Shown here one piece after another: positions 54,139 to 64,000 of a stretch of 64,000 bases of DNA. Source of the DNA: Saussurea involucrata (lineage: Eukaryota; Streptophyta; Magnoliopsida; Asterales; Asteraceae). A program made the translations under genes and the position numbers. The stretch lies in the NCBI GenBank assembly GCA_033807775.1, contig CM066324.1, forward strand, positions 133,043,501 to 133,107,500, given 5' to 3'. The notes under the pieces are model-generated. The model saw only the letters and a program-made list of their open reading frames with translations, made no database searches and was not told the DNA's origin. The stretch's first letter is position 1; every line of letters begins with the position of its first letter.

Positions 54139-54486
54139 AGCAGGGGCTCGCCACCGGCCACCATGTTGCCTTGAGAAGATAACATGTACTATAATTAAGA
54201 TATTGATGCCCAAAAAATGTGAGCAACTGGGGGAAAAGGTTCGTCCCCTTGCTGCTATAAGCCATGGATGATAAATGTTGTTAGCCCTCGTCTTTCGAGA
54301 TAAGTTACTCGTGTTCTATTTCTCATTGTTAAGATACACAAAACATTTTATCTATAGATTCTATAAGCACACAAGCTATAGTTTTGCAGTTAAAGTGAAG
54401 AAAATCAGCTGTCGCCTAGGTTCGTGGAAAGGTAAGTGAACTGTGCCTGGTTCACTTTTTTTTAAAGTATATATCAATAAGCGAAT

Positions 54487-54690
54487 GATCGTGTGAGAAG
54501 TTGAGGTTAACGTCAGAAGCGTGAGAAGTGGATCTGAACCGTTGGATCACTTTTATTCAAATCCCCTCCCATGAGTTGTACCTTAGAAGGGAATTGATCC
54601 CCATTTCTCGTCCAATGGTTGATAACAACTTCTCACGCTTCTCACGTTAACCTCAACTTCTCACCGGAACCCAACCCAATATATATATGG
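54487..54690. mobile_element. Micron-like element, sibling of 53244-53470
   Basis: Starts TGTGAGAAGTTGAGGTTAACG, ends CGTTAACCTCAACTTCTCACC, then (TA)n. Internal sequence matches the 53.2-kb copy in reverse complement. Confidence 0.7.
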
Positions 54691-54785
54691 CAAATACTCA
54701 CACACTCCTCATCGTGGTTTGAACCCTTGACCTTCTGCCAGACTAGACTCTACCGGGTACGGCTGTGCCAATGACTTTTTTGGTT
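54688..54785 (-). mobile_element. tRNA-related SINE-like sequence, copy A
   Basis: On the minus strand the A-box-like TGGCACAGCCG (54770-54760) is followed by the B box GGTTCAAACC (54725-54716), then GATGAGGAGTGTGTGAGT. A related sequence lies at 62677-62790. Truncated or short; no target duplication identified. Confidence 0.5.
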
Positions 54786-55102
54786 GGTTCGCTCTTTTTT
54801 AAAGGTTGAATAGCTTTCCATGCCATTATGGAATATGATGGTTTCCGGTAATTAACATAAATTGATTCCAAACGACCTAAGATTGCCACTGATTACGTAC
54901 CTCTAATATGGAATTAAAAAGTCCCCGCAGCTTTAACGTAAAGTTTAGGGTTTAGAAATGGACATCGAACATAATAATTATTGACGGGATGGGGATTTTC
55001 TCACATGGGAAGAAGATTCAACAAGAACCAAGTAAATACTTCATATAAAATAAAGTTGTTTAAAACCTTCATTTTTATATCTTAGATGTAATATTGTTAG
55101 AG
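54786..55102. other. Spacer without recognised gene
   Basis: AT-rich; nothing assigned. Confidence 0.4.
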
Positions 55103-55789
55103 TTTGCTTAAAGGGATTTTGGTCATTTGTTTCATTTCTGTTTGTATGTTCTCCATTGTTTCTGTACTATATGTTGGGTGATTTGTCTTTCTGATGTTGA
55201 ATGAAATCATATTCTCTGTTTTTTTTTCTCTCACATACTTCTCTTTCAACCCCGTGTTTATCATATGGTTTTTAGACAAGTATGTGAGAGAAACAAACAA
55301 TATGATTTCGTTCACCATCTGGAAGACAAACAACTGAACGTATAGTACGGGTGCGTTTGGTACACTGGACAGGACAGAACAGAACAGAGATCACTGTCCC
55401 ATGTTTGACAGGACTTTTATGTAGAACAAATAGGAACAAGCTGGAACAGGCCTGTTCCACCCCCACCCTATGGAACAAGGTGGAACAGACTTATGTTTTA
55501 CCAATATAAGCTCAAAATATAATCTCATTCTCTTCTAAAACATCAACTACACGTTCTATTTTATATCTTATTAATTCTTTAAATTTTATTTATTTGTATT
55601 TTATTTAATGTTATCTGTTCTGTTCTATCCAGTTCTATCTACCAAACACTAAACAATTGTTCTATCATGTTCTGTTTTGTCCTGTTCTATTCTATTCTAT
55701 CCTGACTGCATACCAAACGCACCCTACAGGAACAATCGAGAACTTGCAAACAAAAATGAAACAAATTACCCAAATACCTTTTAAGCAAA
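55103..55789. mobile_element. MITE (outer) carrying a nested Harbinger-like MITE
   Basis: The ends TTGCTTAAAGGGATTTTGGTCATTTG and CAAATTACCCAAATACCTTTTAAGCAA are inverted. After removal of the inner element (55349-55724) it lines up with 59045-59368, which shares TTTGTAAGTTCTC, GAAATCATATTCTCTGT, AGACAAACA and the TAGTACGG junction. Confidence 0.75.
55349..55724 (+). mobile_element. Harbinger-like MITE nested in the outer MITE
   Basis: Perfect 14-bp inverted ends GGGTGCGTTTGGTA/TACCAAACGCACCC and 3-bp duplication TAC (55346-55348, 55725-55727). Related to 4961-5296 in reverse. The sibling outer MITE at 59 kb lacks it, confirming the boundaries. Confidence 0.85.
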
Positions 55790-56940
55790 ATCTTCACTGT
55801 CGACCTACACTAGTAGAGCCACAAAATCTGCATTGTGACCTTTTCGAAACAAAAAGTAGTCGGCCTTGGATAGTGTAAATCCAATATCAATTATGAACCG
55901 AGAGAACTTTGTATTCCATTGTTGGGACGCCTTTTTAAGACCATTAATGGACTAATTTAATGCCTAGAGGAATATCCATATAAACTTCCTTCTCAAAGTC
56001 TCAATTTGAGAGAGCTTTGTTAACATCGGCCAAGGCAAGTACAGTTTTAACGCGGAGAAAACGTGTCAACGAAATCGTCACCTTCTTGTTGATGAAATCC
56101 CTTTGCTGCTGTAAGGCATGTCGTATGTGGGTTGAATTTGTGTTGATGTTGGGATAATGTTGAAGCAAAAGCTAAACATCCAAACGTATGCATCGTTGAG
56201 AAATCAAGAAGTTTGTTGTACGATTGTTCATATGGAGACTTCTTTTTAAGTATTACAGTAGATGTCCAATTAATTAAAAAGGTGGATGTTAGTATGCAAC
56301 AATTTAGCCGGTAAGCGCTGACCGTGGTAAGAGCCGTTGCACTCACTTACTGGGTAAGACTCTCGGTTCTTGCTTCTGCTCTTACCGGGTAAGATTCTTA
56401 GTCCTTGCCATATTCATCCGGTAAGCTAATGTGACTTGGTAAGCACTTACCCGGGTAAGTGTGTGTTTTGTAAACCCCACGTAAATCTAGTGTAATAATC
56501 AACCAAAGGTGATGAAAAATCGATGACTTTGATGAGCCGAAGGGATCCTAAATGTCACCATACACGAGTTCAAATGGCTTATTACTCATGTGATATAGAG
56601 ATATCAAGGGAAGTTGATTTTGTTTAGCTGATGGCAAACAGTACACAGACGATCATTCAAATATTTTTAGCATCCAATAATTACTTCATCGCTACCAATT
56701 GTCTATTAGAAGGATGCGTGAAGCGTTTATGCAAAACATCCATCGAGACTGAATTCACAACAGCCATTGAACATTAATCCTTCAACATATACAAATCTTG
56801 ATGTTTTTCAACCCTGTCAATTACCTCCTTGTTCATCTCCTGAATTAGTCCATATGCATGATCAAATTTTACAAGATCCTTGTTAGAAGTGAGCTTACTT
56901 TCTGACATCATGTTGAGCCGGAAATCATGTACATATAAAT
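55790..56940 (-). pseudogene. Copia retrotransposon relic
   Basis: On the minus strand, scattered pol pieces are recognisable in broken frames. Near 56900-56775 there is a gag/pre-integrase stretch (NMMSESKLTSNKDLVKFDHA, EKHQDLYMLKD). Near 56740-56680, MFCINA/RFTHPSNRQLVAMK. At 56250-56150, an integrase C-terminal piece (SPYEQSYNKLLDFSTMHTFGCLAFAS). Near 56090, an RT start (AKGFHQQEGDDFVDTFSPR). Most of integrase and RT is deleted. No LTRs were found. Confidence 0.6.
56308..56478. mobile_element. Repeat with TTACCGGGTAAG palindromes (copy 2), inside the Copia relic
   Basis: Starts about CCGGTAAGCGCTGACC and ends GGTAAGCACTTACCCGGGTAAG. Matches 13600-13775. Confidence 0.55.
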
Positions 56941-57511
56941 AGGGGTGTGCAAACGGTCGGGTCGGGGCCGAAAACACCGAACCCGATCGGATTTCGGGGT
57001 ACTCGGGTCCGGGGTCGGGTCGGTCGGGGATTCGGGTTGGGCTCACTTCCAGACTCTTCTTCAAAAAACTTATTGACAGAAACTCAGAAAATTGGAACAA
57101 CGATTCAAATAATTGGAACAAAAACAGATTCATAGAAAGTACCATTTTTTTTGGACAAACAAAAACAGATTCACAGGAAGTACCAAATCAGAATCTTCAG
57201 TTCTTCACTTCTTCGGCCAAGCAAGTGAGCAAGCAGGCGGTGGCTGGCTTGCGTCGTCTCACCAACTCTCGTCTTGTCTCAGTCTGAAGAGTGAAGAAAT
57301 CGATTTGGGAATTGGGAATGGTATTTGTATTTGTATTTTAATTTTATAAAATTTATTTTTGTAAACCCTAAATCGGATATTCGGGTCGGTTGGGTGGCCT
57401 AAACCCAAACCCAACCCGATATTCGGGTTCGGGGCAATCGGATATCGGGGCTTCGGGTAGCGGTTTTTGGGCACAATTTCGGGTCGGGTCGGTCGGGTTT
57501 TGCTCACCCCT
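56941..57511. mobile_element. MITE with AGGGGTG(T/A)GCAAA ends and CGGGTCGG-rich arms
   Basis: Left AGGGGTGTGCAAACGGTCGGG and right CGGGTTTTGCTCACCCCT are inverted. Both arms are rich in TCGGGTCGGG/TTCGGGT; the core includes an AT tract. The open frames at 56774-57145 and 57259-57559 (-) are read through these arms and are not genes. Confidence 0.7.
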
Positions 57512-59044
57512 ATATATAATACACCATGTAATATAAGACCTTAATGCAGGCCTGTGCATTGGGGTGTTCCAATAGGTCCTACTGCACAGGGCCTCCGATT
57601 GTTGGGGGCCTCCGGATATTTTTTACTAATTTTTTATATGTCTAAACTGACTATATATATTAATTAGGATGAAAGCTTAAACAAAATTCCTTCTAGGGCG
57701 CTGGGAAACATCATTTTTTTGTAATTAATGCTTTTAATTAGTTTTGTTTTATCCAAAAAAATTGTGTTTTAAATTAAGCTTTTAATTAATATTTTGTTTT
57801 ATTACACATTTTCATCAGAATTAATTATGTATACAAAATTTTCATTGTAATTAATGCTTTTAATTAATTTTGTTTTATTCAAGAAAAATGTGTTTTAAAT
57901 TAATGTTTTTAATTAGTTTTGTTTATCTAAAAAATTTGTGTTTTAAATTAATACTTTTAATTAATATTTTGTTTTATTACACATCTTCATTGGAATTAAT
58001 TATATAATCAAAAGATTAACGGTTCCTCTATTTTTGATTTTCATTTTTGGATGACTTAAATATATATGTTCATCTAATTTTTTTAATTTTTTAATCTATT
58101 AATTTAATTATATAATATGTTATATTATACGATGTTGTATTTTTCTAAAAGGTTTTTTAAAGGTGTATTGTTATGTAAGTTTACAAAATATATACTGAAT
58201 GTTAAACTTGATAAAATACAATAGTAATTGAAGTTGAATGTAGTTTTTTTAAAAATTTTAAATTTAGATTCTCTATTAAAAAAAATAGAATAATTGTTAG
58301 AGATGTTGTGAATAATTTTGATTGTCTAATGCTTTTTAATTACTTATTTTATACTTTTATTTGAATATTTAGTTGAATTTGGATTTTTTCAATATTTATT
58401 GATTTTATACTCAAACACACTCGATTCCACAAAACTCAAACACACTCGATTCAACCACAAAACACACTCGATTCCACAAAAGGGTATTGGGGATACTTAA
58501 TTTGGTGACCAATGGTTTTTTAATTTGATTCCCAAATGTTCTAAAATTTTATTTTTTTTCTTAATGGTGTTTGACTTCTAATTTTGGCTTATTTTTTGTT
58601 GATATTTTTCTGAAATTGTTGGTTTTAGATGAAGAAATGACCAAGAAACTAATGTTTCTTTTTCCGGTTTATAAGAACAGTGGTTTTTTGCAACTTTGAG
58701 TCTTAATTCAAGAAGTCAAACTACTTGCTAATAATTGTCTTAATGAACAGTTTTACTTTGCTATGGAAGATGGTTCTAAGAAGGAAAAATGTTCACATCT
58801 GCTTTGGTCCTACAAGTTGGAGAATGGGATAATGAGCAACTCAATAATGTTGGCAAATACAAATGGGGAACTATTGAACTTCATGTCATATAGGTATTTT
58901 ATCTTGAGACACTTTTAATATGATTTTTTATATTTTGGTTTATTTATTAATCACCGACTTATAGTCGTTCTGTATGTGATTTATGGTTAGGTATAGGTCT
59001 AACAGGGCCTCCAAAAAGATTGACACGACCCTGCCTTGATGAAT
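57512..59044. other. AT-rich transposon debris, no gene
   Basis: Two GGGCCTCC blocks, at 57589-57615 (ACAGGGCCTCCGATTGTTGGGGGCCTCCGG) and 59001-59030 (AACAGGGCCTCCAAAAAGATTG), flank about 1.4 kb of AT-rich sequence. It includes triplicate TTTTAATTA.TTTTGTTTTAT repeats (57720-58000) and a short ACACACTCGATTCCAC tandem (58415-58480). It may be a degraded hAT element, but no transposase motif is legible. Confidence 0.4.
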
Positions 59045-59368
59045 AACAAGGGCATTTTGGTAATTGTTTTATTTATGTTTGTAAGTTCTCGATTGTTCAT
59101 GTACCATATGTTTTTTTTTAATATCGAATGGTGAATAAAATCATATTCTCTGTTTCTCTCTCACATACTTCTCTCTCAAACTTGTGTATATCATATTGTA
59201 TTTATGGTATTGCTCTAATACAATTTGATACACAAGTTTTTGAGGGAAAATGTCTGAGAGAAACAGAGCATGTGATTTTATTTACCATCTCGAAGACAAA
59301 CATGCCAACATATAGTACGGTAACAAGCGAGAACTTACAAACAAAAATGAAACAAAATACCGTTTTAG
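59045..59368. mobile_element. MITE, empty sibling of 55103-55789
   Basis: AGGGCATTTTGGTAATTGTTTT... at the left; ...GAAACAAAATACCGTTTTAGCATAC at the right. The TAGTACGGTAACAAGC site is uninterrupted, unlike in the 55-kb copy. Confidence 0.7.
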
Positions 59369-59478
59369 CATACTCTAATAGATATTTAAAAAATAAGGTA
59401 CCAAACTAAAGGTCTTGATGTATGTTTCCAAATGTGTCTTAAAAGATGAGGTAGATTTATCAAATGGGGTAAGCTAAG

Positions 59479-60172
59479 GCTATGTTTGGCAAACTAGCTA
59501 ATAACTGATAAGTTAGCCATTGACTGATAAGCTAGTTGATGAATAAATCATATTTGACAAAAATTAGTTGATTAATCATGTAAAATGACCAAAAAGGATG
59601 TCTTAAAGAAAAATTATCAGTTGCAATATTTTATAATATAATTAAAACATATTTATAGTGATATAATATGTTAATTAATACAAACAAGATAGTGAATAAA
59701 TTTAAATAATATAATATGTTAGTTAAAAGAATTTTAAATATATTATTATATATTATAAATTTTGAATTTGTTTAAAAAATTAAAAAAACATAAACTTATG
59801 ATTTTAATTAACCATTATGTATAATATGAATAAAAAAATAATTAAATAATAACTAAAAAATAAATGTAATTGATAGCTAAAATATGGTTAACAATAATGT
59901 AAATAATAAAAAAATTAACATCAACGTATAATTAATTTTAGTTATAATTAATATTTATTTATAATTAATACGTAGTAAATAATAATTAATATTAATGAGT
60001 ATATAACTGGAAAATGTCACAAAAAACTCTCATAATAAGGATCTTATCAATAAGCTAGCTTATGTCCATTCACACATGTATTCGAAAAATAAGTTAGCTA
60101 TAAGCTAGCTTATGTCCATGTAAACATGTATTTAAAAAATAAGCTAGCTTATTTTTGCCAAACGATGCCTAA
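59479..60172. mobile_element. MITE with GGC(T/A)(A/T)TGTTTGGCAAA ends
   Basis: Left GGCTATGTTTGGCAAACTAGCTA and right AGCTAGCTTATTTTTGCCAAACGATGCC are inverted. The core is almost pure A/T with TTAATTA repeats. A tandem TAAGCTAGCTTATGTCCAT... occurs at 60048-60145. Confidence 0.65.
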
Positions 60173-60257
60173 ATGTACGCCTATTGATTGCTAAATGCAT
60201 ACCTACCTCTTAATTTATTTCTCACATATATTAATTTTTACATTTTCGATGTGTGTG

Positions 60258-60263
<6 letters not shown>

Positions 60264-60287
<24 letters not shown>
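60264..60287 (+). repeat. (TA)n microsatellite
   Basis: Target tract of the following Micron-like element. Confidence 0.9.
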
Positions 60288-60289
<2 letters not shown>

Positions 60290-60945
60290 GGGAGAGGTTC
60301 AAATGAGAAGTGGTAAGTGTGTGAGAAGTAGAGAAGCGATTCTAACCCTTCGATCAGATGATCGAATTATCTGGCGCTTCATAGTCAAAGGCTCAAAGCC
60401 ACGAATCTTGATCATTTTTTTAAAGGAATCGTAATATGGTAAAGTGACGGTGATAATCAAGATCGATCCGTTAGCCATTGATCACTTCATCGTCATTGCG
60501 GCGACAACAACGGAAGTATGGTCGGCGATATACGATCTCGTTAACGATTTTATCATCGATTTCTCTCACTTCTTTCTCGACCATACATCACAATTTTAAG
60601 TTATCAAAACTTAAATCTCTGAATCAATTAAATATGTTATACGTAAATCATTCAAGATCATACATGAATCAATTAAATGGTTCATAGGTGAATCAGGTAA
60701 ATAGTTCATATATGAATTACACGAATTCACATATGAACATATAGTTCATATGTGACAGGTTCACATATGCATTTGTTGTCGCCTATTTGTAAGAGTTATG
60801 AAACTACATTCTATTTTCCGCATAGTTGTTACCATTCGACCGAATTATCCGATGTTTTACAGTCTAAGCTGCAAATCCTGGCCGTTTTTTAGATGAAAGG
60901 CTTGGATCACTTCTCACACATTCAGCACTTCTCAAATGAATATAT
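60288..60945. mobile_element. Micron-like element, sibling of 8405-9108
   Basis: Ends GGGAGAGGTTCAAATGAGAAG and AGCACTTCTCAAATGAATATATA. The interior carries GTTCATATATGAATT and ATGAATCAATTAAAT, fewer palindrome units than the 8.4-kb copy. It contains a short frame (60478-60687) without family motif. Confidence 0.65.
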
Positions 60946-61138
60946 AGAGTTGGGTTCCAGTGAGAAGAGAAGTTACAGTGAGAAGCGTAAGAATGGTGCA
61001 TCTAATATCAAACTCACCCATGAATTGTGCTTCTTACGAGAATTAATTTGGTGCATCTGATATCGGTGCACCTCATCCTAACTTTCATTTTCACCATAAC
61101 TTTTATTCCCACCGAAGCTTAATCCTATATATATATAT
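60946..61138. mobile_element. Micron-like element (GGGTTCCAGTGAGAAG family), diverged
   Basis: Begins GAGTTGGGTTCCAGTGAGAAG and ends CCCACCGAAGCTTAATCC before a TA tract. Related to, but diverged from, the 53.2-kb family. Confidence 0.5.
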
Positions 61139-61361
61139 AGGGTTGGGTTCACGTGAGATCAACCTATTTTTGTAAGACCGTGAGACCACAAAATAACACT
61201 AAAACTTCACAACGATTCATTGTAAATGTAAGCAAAACAGCGAACATTCACATCAAAACACTGTGAAGGTTTACCTTCACAATCTTTTGTTGTGAATGTT
61301 TAGTGTTATTTTTTTGATCTAACGAGTCTCACGAAAATCGTTTGGTCTCACATGACCTTGT
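61139..61361. mobile_element. Micron-like element, sibling of 8127-8360
   Basis: GGGTTGGGTTCACGTGAGATCAACC at the left; GAGTCTCACGAAAATCGTTTGGTCTCACATGA at the right; inverted ACCACAAAATAACACT/AGTGTTATTTTTTTGATCT inside. Confidence 0.7.
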
Positions 61362-61362
61362 G

Positions 61363-61452
<90 letters not shown>
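61362..61452. repeat. Mirror-image microsatellite (TC)n(TA)n(GA)n, about 90 bp
   Basis: A TC run, a long TA run and an AG run make a perfect palindrome, the longest in the window. Same design as 9452-9510. Confidence 0.9.
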
Positions 61453-61455
<3 letters not shown>

Positions 61456-62073
61456 GCAAAAGCTTTGTATTAATTATTTATACATGTTTTGATGGTTACC
61501 TAATCATGGACCTCTTGTGATTTGAAAATGGGCTATTTTTCGTATCAAGGCCCCCACTCGTGGGCTCGTATTTATTGGTGTAATCTTGAAGATCACATGT
61601 CAAAAATAATAGAACAATAAATGCACCCATAAATGTTGTAGATTTGCGTATGGTAACGTCTAACGGTTTTACATCTCTTTCTTTCACATCGCAAAGGTTT
61701 ATAAAATAGAGAGCAACTTTGATGTTTGAAGGCATGTATTTTGACCCTTTAATACGCAATTTACCCCATCGATAACAACTTCATTCTCGGTTTGATGTCT
61801 ATTTTTAAAAGGTTCTGTAAAAACACCCACCTATTCACCGTCAAAAACGTTAGCTAGGATAAGATTTATGTTTTATTACCGCAACCATGTGATTCTCGTC
61901 AACTTATAAAGACATGTTTTGAACGTGACGACCCTTCAATACGTGTACGTTAAAGCACAATTTAAAAGTTTATTGATAAGATTTTGTATAGTAGTGTTAC
62001 GGAAACACCTCACTATTTTTTTTAGAGAAATAGTGCCTTGGGTAAATGTCTACCTTCGGGGGAATCTTACTGA
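61453..62073. other. Spacer without recognised gene
   Basis: The frames 61496-61759 (-) and 61919-62137 (+) lack family motifs. Nothing else is assigned. Confidence 0.4.
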
Positions 62074-62427
62074 CAGTGGCGGATGCACTCCATGGGGTGT
62101 GGGGGGATGGGACCCCATTAAAAAGAAAAAAAATTGAATTTTTTAGGTTAAAAATATAGATTTTTCAAGTTTATATCTTAATGTCTCCCCAGTAATTTCT
62201 CGTCCGGGACCCCATCAACCAAAAATATGTTTCGAAATTGACTAAAAAATCAAAAAAGTCTCTCGAAATCAACAAAAGAACTTAAAAATCTATTAAAATC
62301 TACCAAAAAAAACTTTAATGGTCCTCGAAACGTTGGATTTAAGCTAAAAATATATCGGCCAATTTTACAGGCATTTAAGCTACCTTAAAGGGGACCCCAG
62401 TAGAAAAAAATTCTGGATCCGCCACTG
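62074..62427. mobile_element. hAT MITE, 354 bp, perfect 8-bp target duplication
   Basis: CAGTGGCGGATGCACTCC to TTCTGGATCCGCCACTG. CTTACTGA is duplicated at 62066-62073 and 62428-62435. Sibling of 838-1215. Confidence 0.9.
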
Positions 62428-62676
62428 CTTACTGAACGACTGTCAAACATGTCCTCTTCGTATTCCAAGAGATTGGATTTAGGTGAAGTCCGGTGTTTTT
62501 GGGAGTTTGTGATTTATTGCATACACATGTTTATGCACTCCTTGTTGATGTTATGGGTCACTTTTAAGATGTTTAAATTGAAACCTTATGGCCACCCAAC
62601 TCCTATCCTCATTTAATAATTTACTTTTTCCATCTTTTTTATTTTTAAATATCTTGTAAAAACTAATATTTATATA

Positions 62677-62790
62677 CGGCAAAAACAACAAATAAACTCA
62701 CACACTCTCCTCATCTTTGGTGAAATTTGAACCCCTAACCTCCTAGGAAGAAAGAGACTCGGATACCGCTAGGTCAAAGGCCCTTTAGTA
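62677..62790 (-). mobile_element. tRNA-related SINE-like sequence, copy B
   Basis: On the minus strand, A-box-like TGACCTAGCGGTATC (about 62776-62762), B box GGTTCAAATTTC (62733-62722), then GATGAGGAGAGTGTGTGAGT. Related to 54688-54785. Confidence 0.55.
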
Positions 62791-63622
62791 AGTTTTTTTA
62801 TATTATTTATTTTGATCTTTTAATAGCATCTCCAACGAATTTTCTATTTTGGGATTTTGATCAAGTTCATTAGGAGAAAGATATAATATTTTATTAAATG
62901 TATATATATTTTAATAATATAATCAATAGTAAAATTTTAAATTTTTTTTGTTAAAATTGAATGTAATATTTTTAAAATTTTGAGTTTTAATTTTTATTTT
63001 AGAAAGTTCTGAACAATCGGATAAAGTTGCTAAAAAAATATTATAGTTGTAAAAATTCAGAAGAGAGGACTTGTGAAGTGAGAACCACTTAAATGAAGGA
63101 ATCGATTGTATTTCGTCCTTTGTTTCCCATAGCAACCGGGGATCAAAAAGCACCAAATTTGATGACTTATTAAGGGAAAGACCTATCGAAGACGTTGCAA
63201 GATATGTCGGGGAGGCCTTCGTTGATTGCTTTACAAAATTTCTTATTAGGCAAGAGATATCTGAGTTCAACTGATCCCAAAAACTCAAAAAAAGGACTTG
63301 ATCATACATTTCATGTGCAATAATTATTTTAGATAATAATAAATAATTTAAATAGAAAAGAAAAGAAATGTATTATCTATAGTTAAAGAAAGCCATTAAT
63401 GTGACATCAAGTAGTTAAAAGAAAATGTACTTAGTTCATTTAATGAAAAGAATAATATATTACATCAAAAAGATTTTTGGTACCAAGAAAATATTTGATC
63501 CAATTAAAAAGTTTATGTAATATTTATTAAAACACCTCATTTATATTGCTTGGATAAGTTTTTAGGTTTTCTTATTGATGAATATAAAACTTAAAAATAT
63601 ATAAATTTTTGTTCCAAAATAA
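62791..63622. other. AT-rich spacer without recognised gene
   Basis: The frame 62923-63309 (-, 128 residues) has ordinary-looking amino-acid content (SFWDQLNSDISCLIRNFVKQ) but no family signature. It could be a gene remnant; I cannot identify it. Confidence 0.35.
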
Positions 63623-63631
63623 ATATTTAAA

Positions 63632-63914
63632 GAGTGAATTACACAGGGACCTGGTCCCTGTGATTTACTCAAATTTTAGATTTGCTTCCTAAAGTATATT
63701 ATCTACGATGGTGGTTCCTAACTTTTTAATTTACTTTCACTCATGGTCCTCCTATTTTTAATTTACTTTCACTTATGGTTCTCCTATATTTAACATAAAA
63801 GAACCATGAGTGAAATTAAATCAAAAGGTTAGGGACCACCACTGTAGATAGTGTATTTTATGGACCAAATCCAAATTTTGGGTAAACCACAAGGACTATC
63901 GGTGTAATTCACTC
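63632..63914. mobile_element. Mutator-like MITE with 9-bp target duplication
   Basis: The inverted ends GAGTGAATTACAC/GTGTAATTCACTC are perfect, and longer arms also pair (GGGACC...; ...GGACTATC). ATATTTAAA is duplicated at 63623-63631 and 63915-63923, the 9-bp size typical of Mutator elements. Confidence 0.88.
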
Positions 63915-64000
63915 ATATTTAAATTTTCATTTTTAGTTTTAATTATCTCAAAACAAGTTTCTATATTTAAATATTATCAACTAAATCTTTAAATATATCC

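Noticed and set aside
56774..57145. 123-residue ORF joining Copia relic and MITE arm
   Set aside because: Its N-terminal half is read from the CGGGTCGG-rich MITE and its C-terminal half from the Copia relic; a chance fusion.
62923..63309. 128-residue minus-strand ORF as a gene
   Set aside because: Ordinary composition but no recognisable family, start context or splice partners; noted only as spacer content.

Overview
The window is plant nuclear DNA, from a dicot and most probably an Asteraceae. It is AT-rich, its genes have GT-AG introns, and the space between genes is packed with layered transposons. The family-level guess rests on the look of the repeats and of the retrotransposon 3' ORF, so treat it as inference. 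Only three genes look intact. A 14-3-3 protein lies at 231-4070 (+, 6 exons). A BCS1/HSR4-type AAA-ATPase lies at 9958-12308 (+, 3 exons). A Ubc13-type ubiquitin-conjugating enzyme lies at 48617-54138 (+, 8 exons). A short exon pair at 42721-43473 is the start of a fourth gene or a gene fragment.

From 838 to 9500 the introns and spacers hold small elements: a hAT MITE with 8-bp target duplication, a Harbinger-like MITE, a tRNA-derived SINE with a long target duplication, and several foldback elements sitting in (TA)n microsatellites (Micron-like). Many have a second copy between 46 and 63 kb, so the window is its own small comparison set.

The centre is a nest. A Helitron on the minus strand runs from 31826 (5' TC end) to 12539 (hairpin plus CTAG 3' end), inserted between A and T just downstream of the AAA-ATPase gene. 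It carries minus-strand exon fragments of unrelated host genes: an unidentified exon, an ALIS/CDC50 exon, a microexon, a broken DSK2/ubiquilin and a PEX1 fragment. It was then split by a 12,551-bp Sirevirus-like Copia element (14148-26698, TSD GTTAT) with two zinc knuckles in gag, pol, and an env-like 3' ORF. That element is filled with a CCACCGAAA/TTTCGGTGG motif in both LTRs, in a 3' tandem array and inside coding sequence, where it encodes Pro-Pro-Lys.

Next comes a second Copia element (32914-42619, TSD CCTAT), dead through stops, a frameshift and a 2,044-bp solo LTR (35277-37320, TSD GCTTG) inserted into its reverse transcriptase. From 43.5 to 48.5 kb there are LTR remnants and MITEs. After the UBC gene, from 54.4 kb to the end, there are only MITEs, SINEs, a Copia relic and microsatellites. 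They include one MITE nested in another whose empty sibling lies 4 kb away, and a Mutator-like MITE with a 9-bp duplication. No bacterial-type features (operons, CRISPR) are present.
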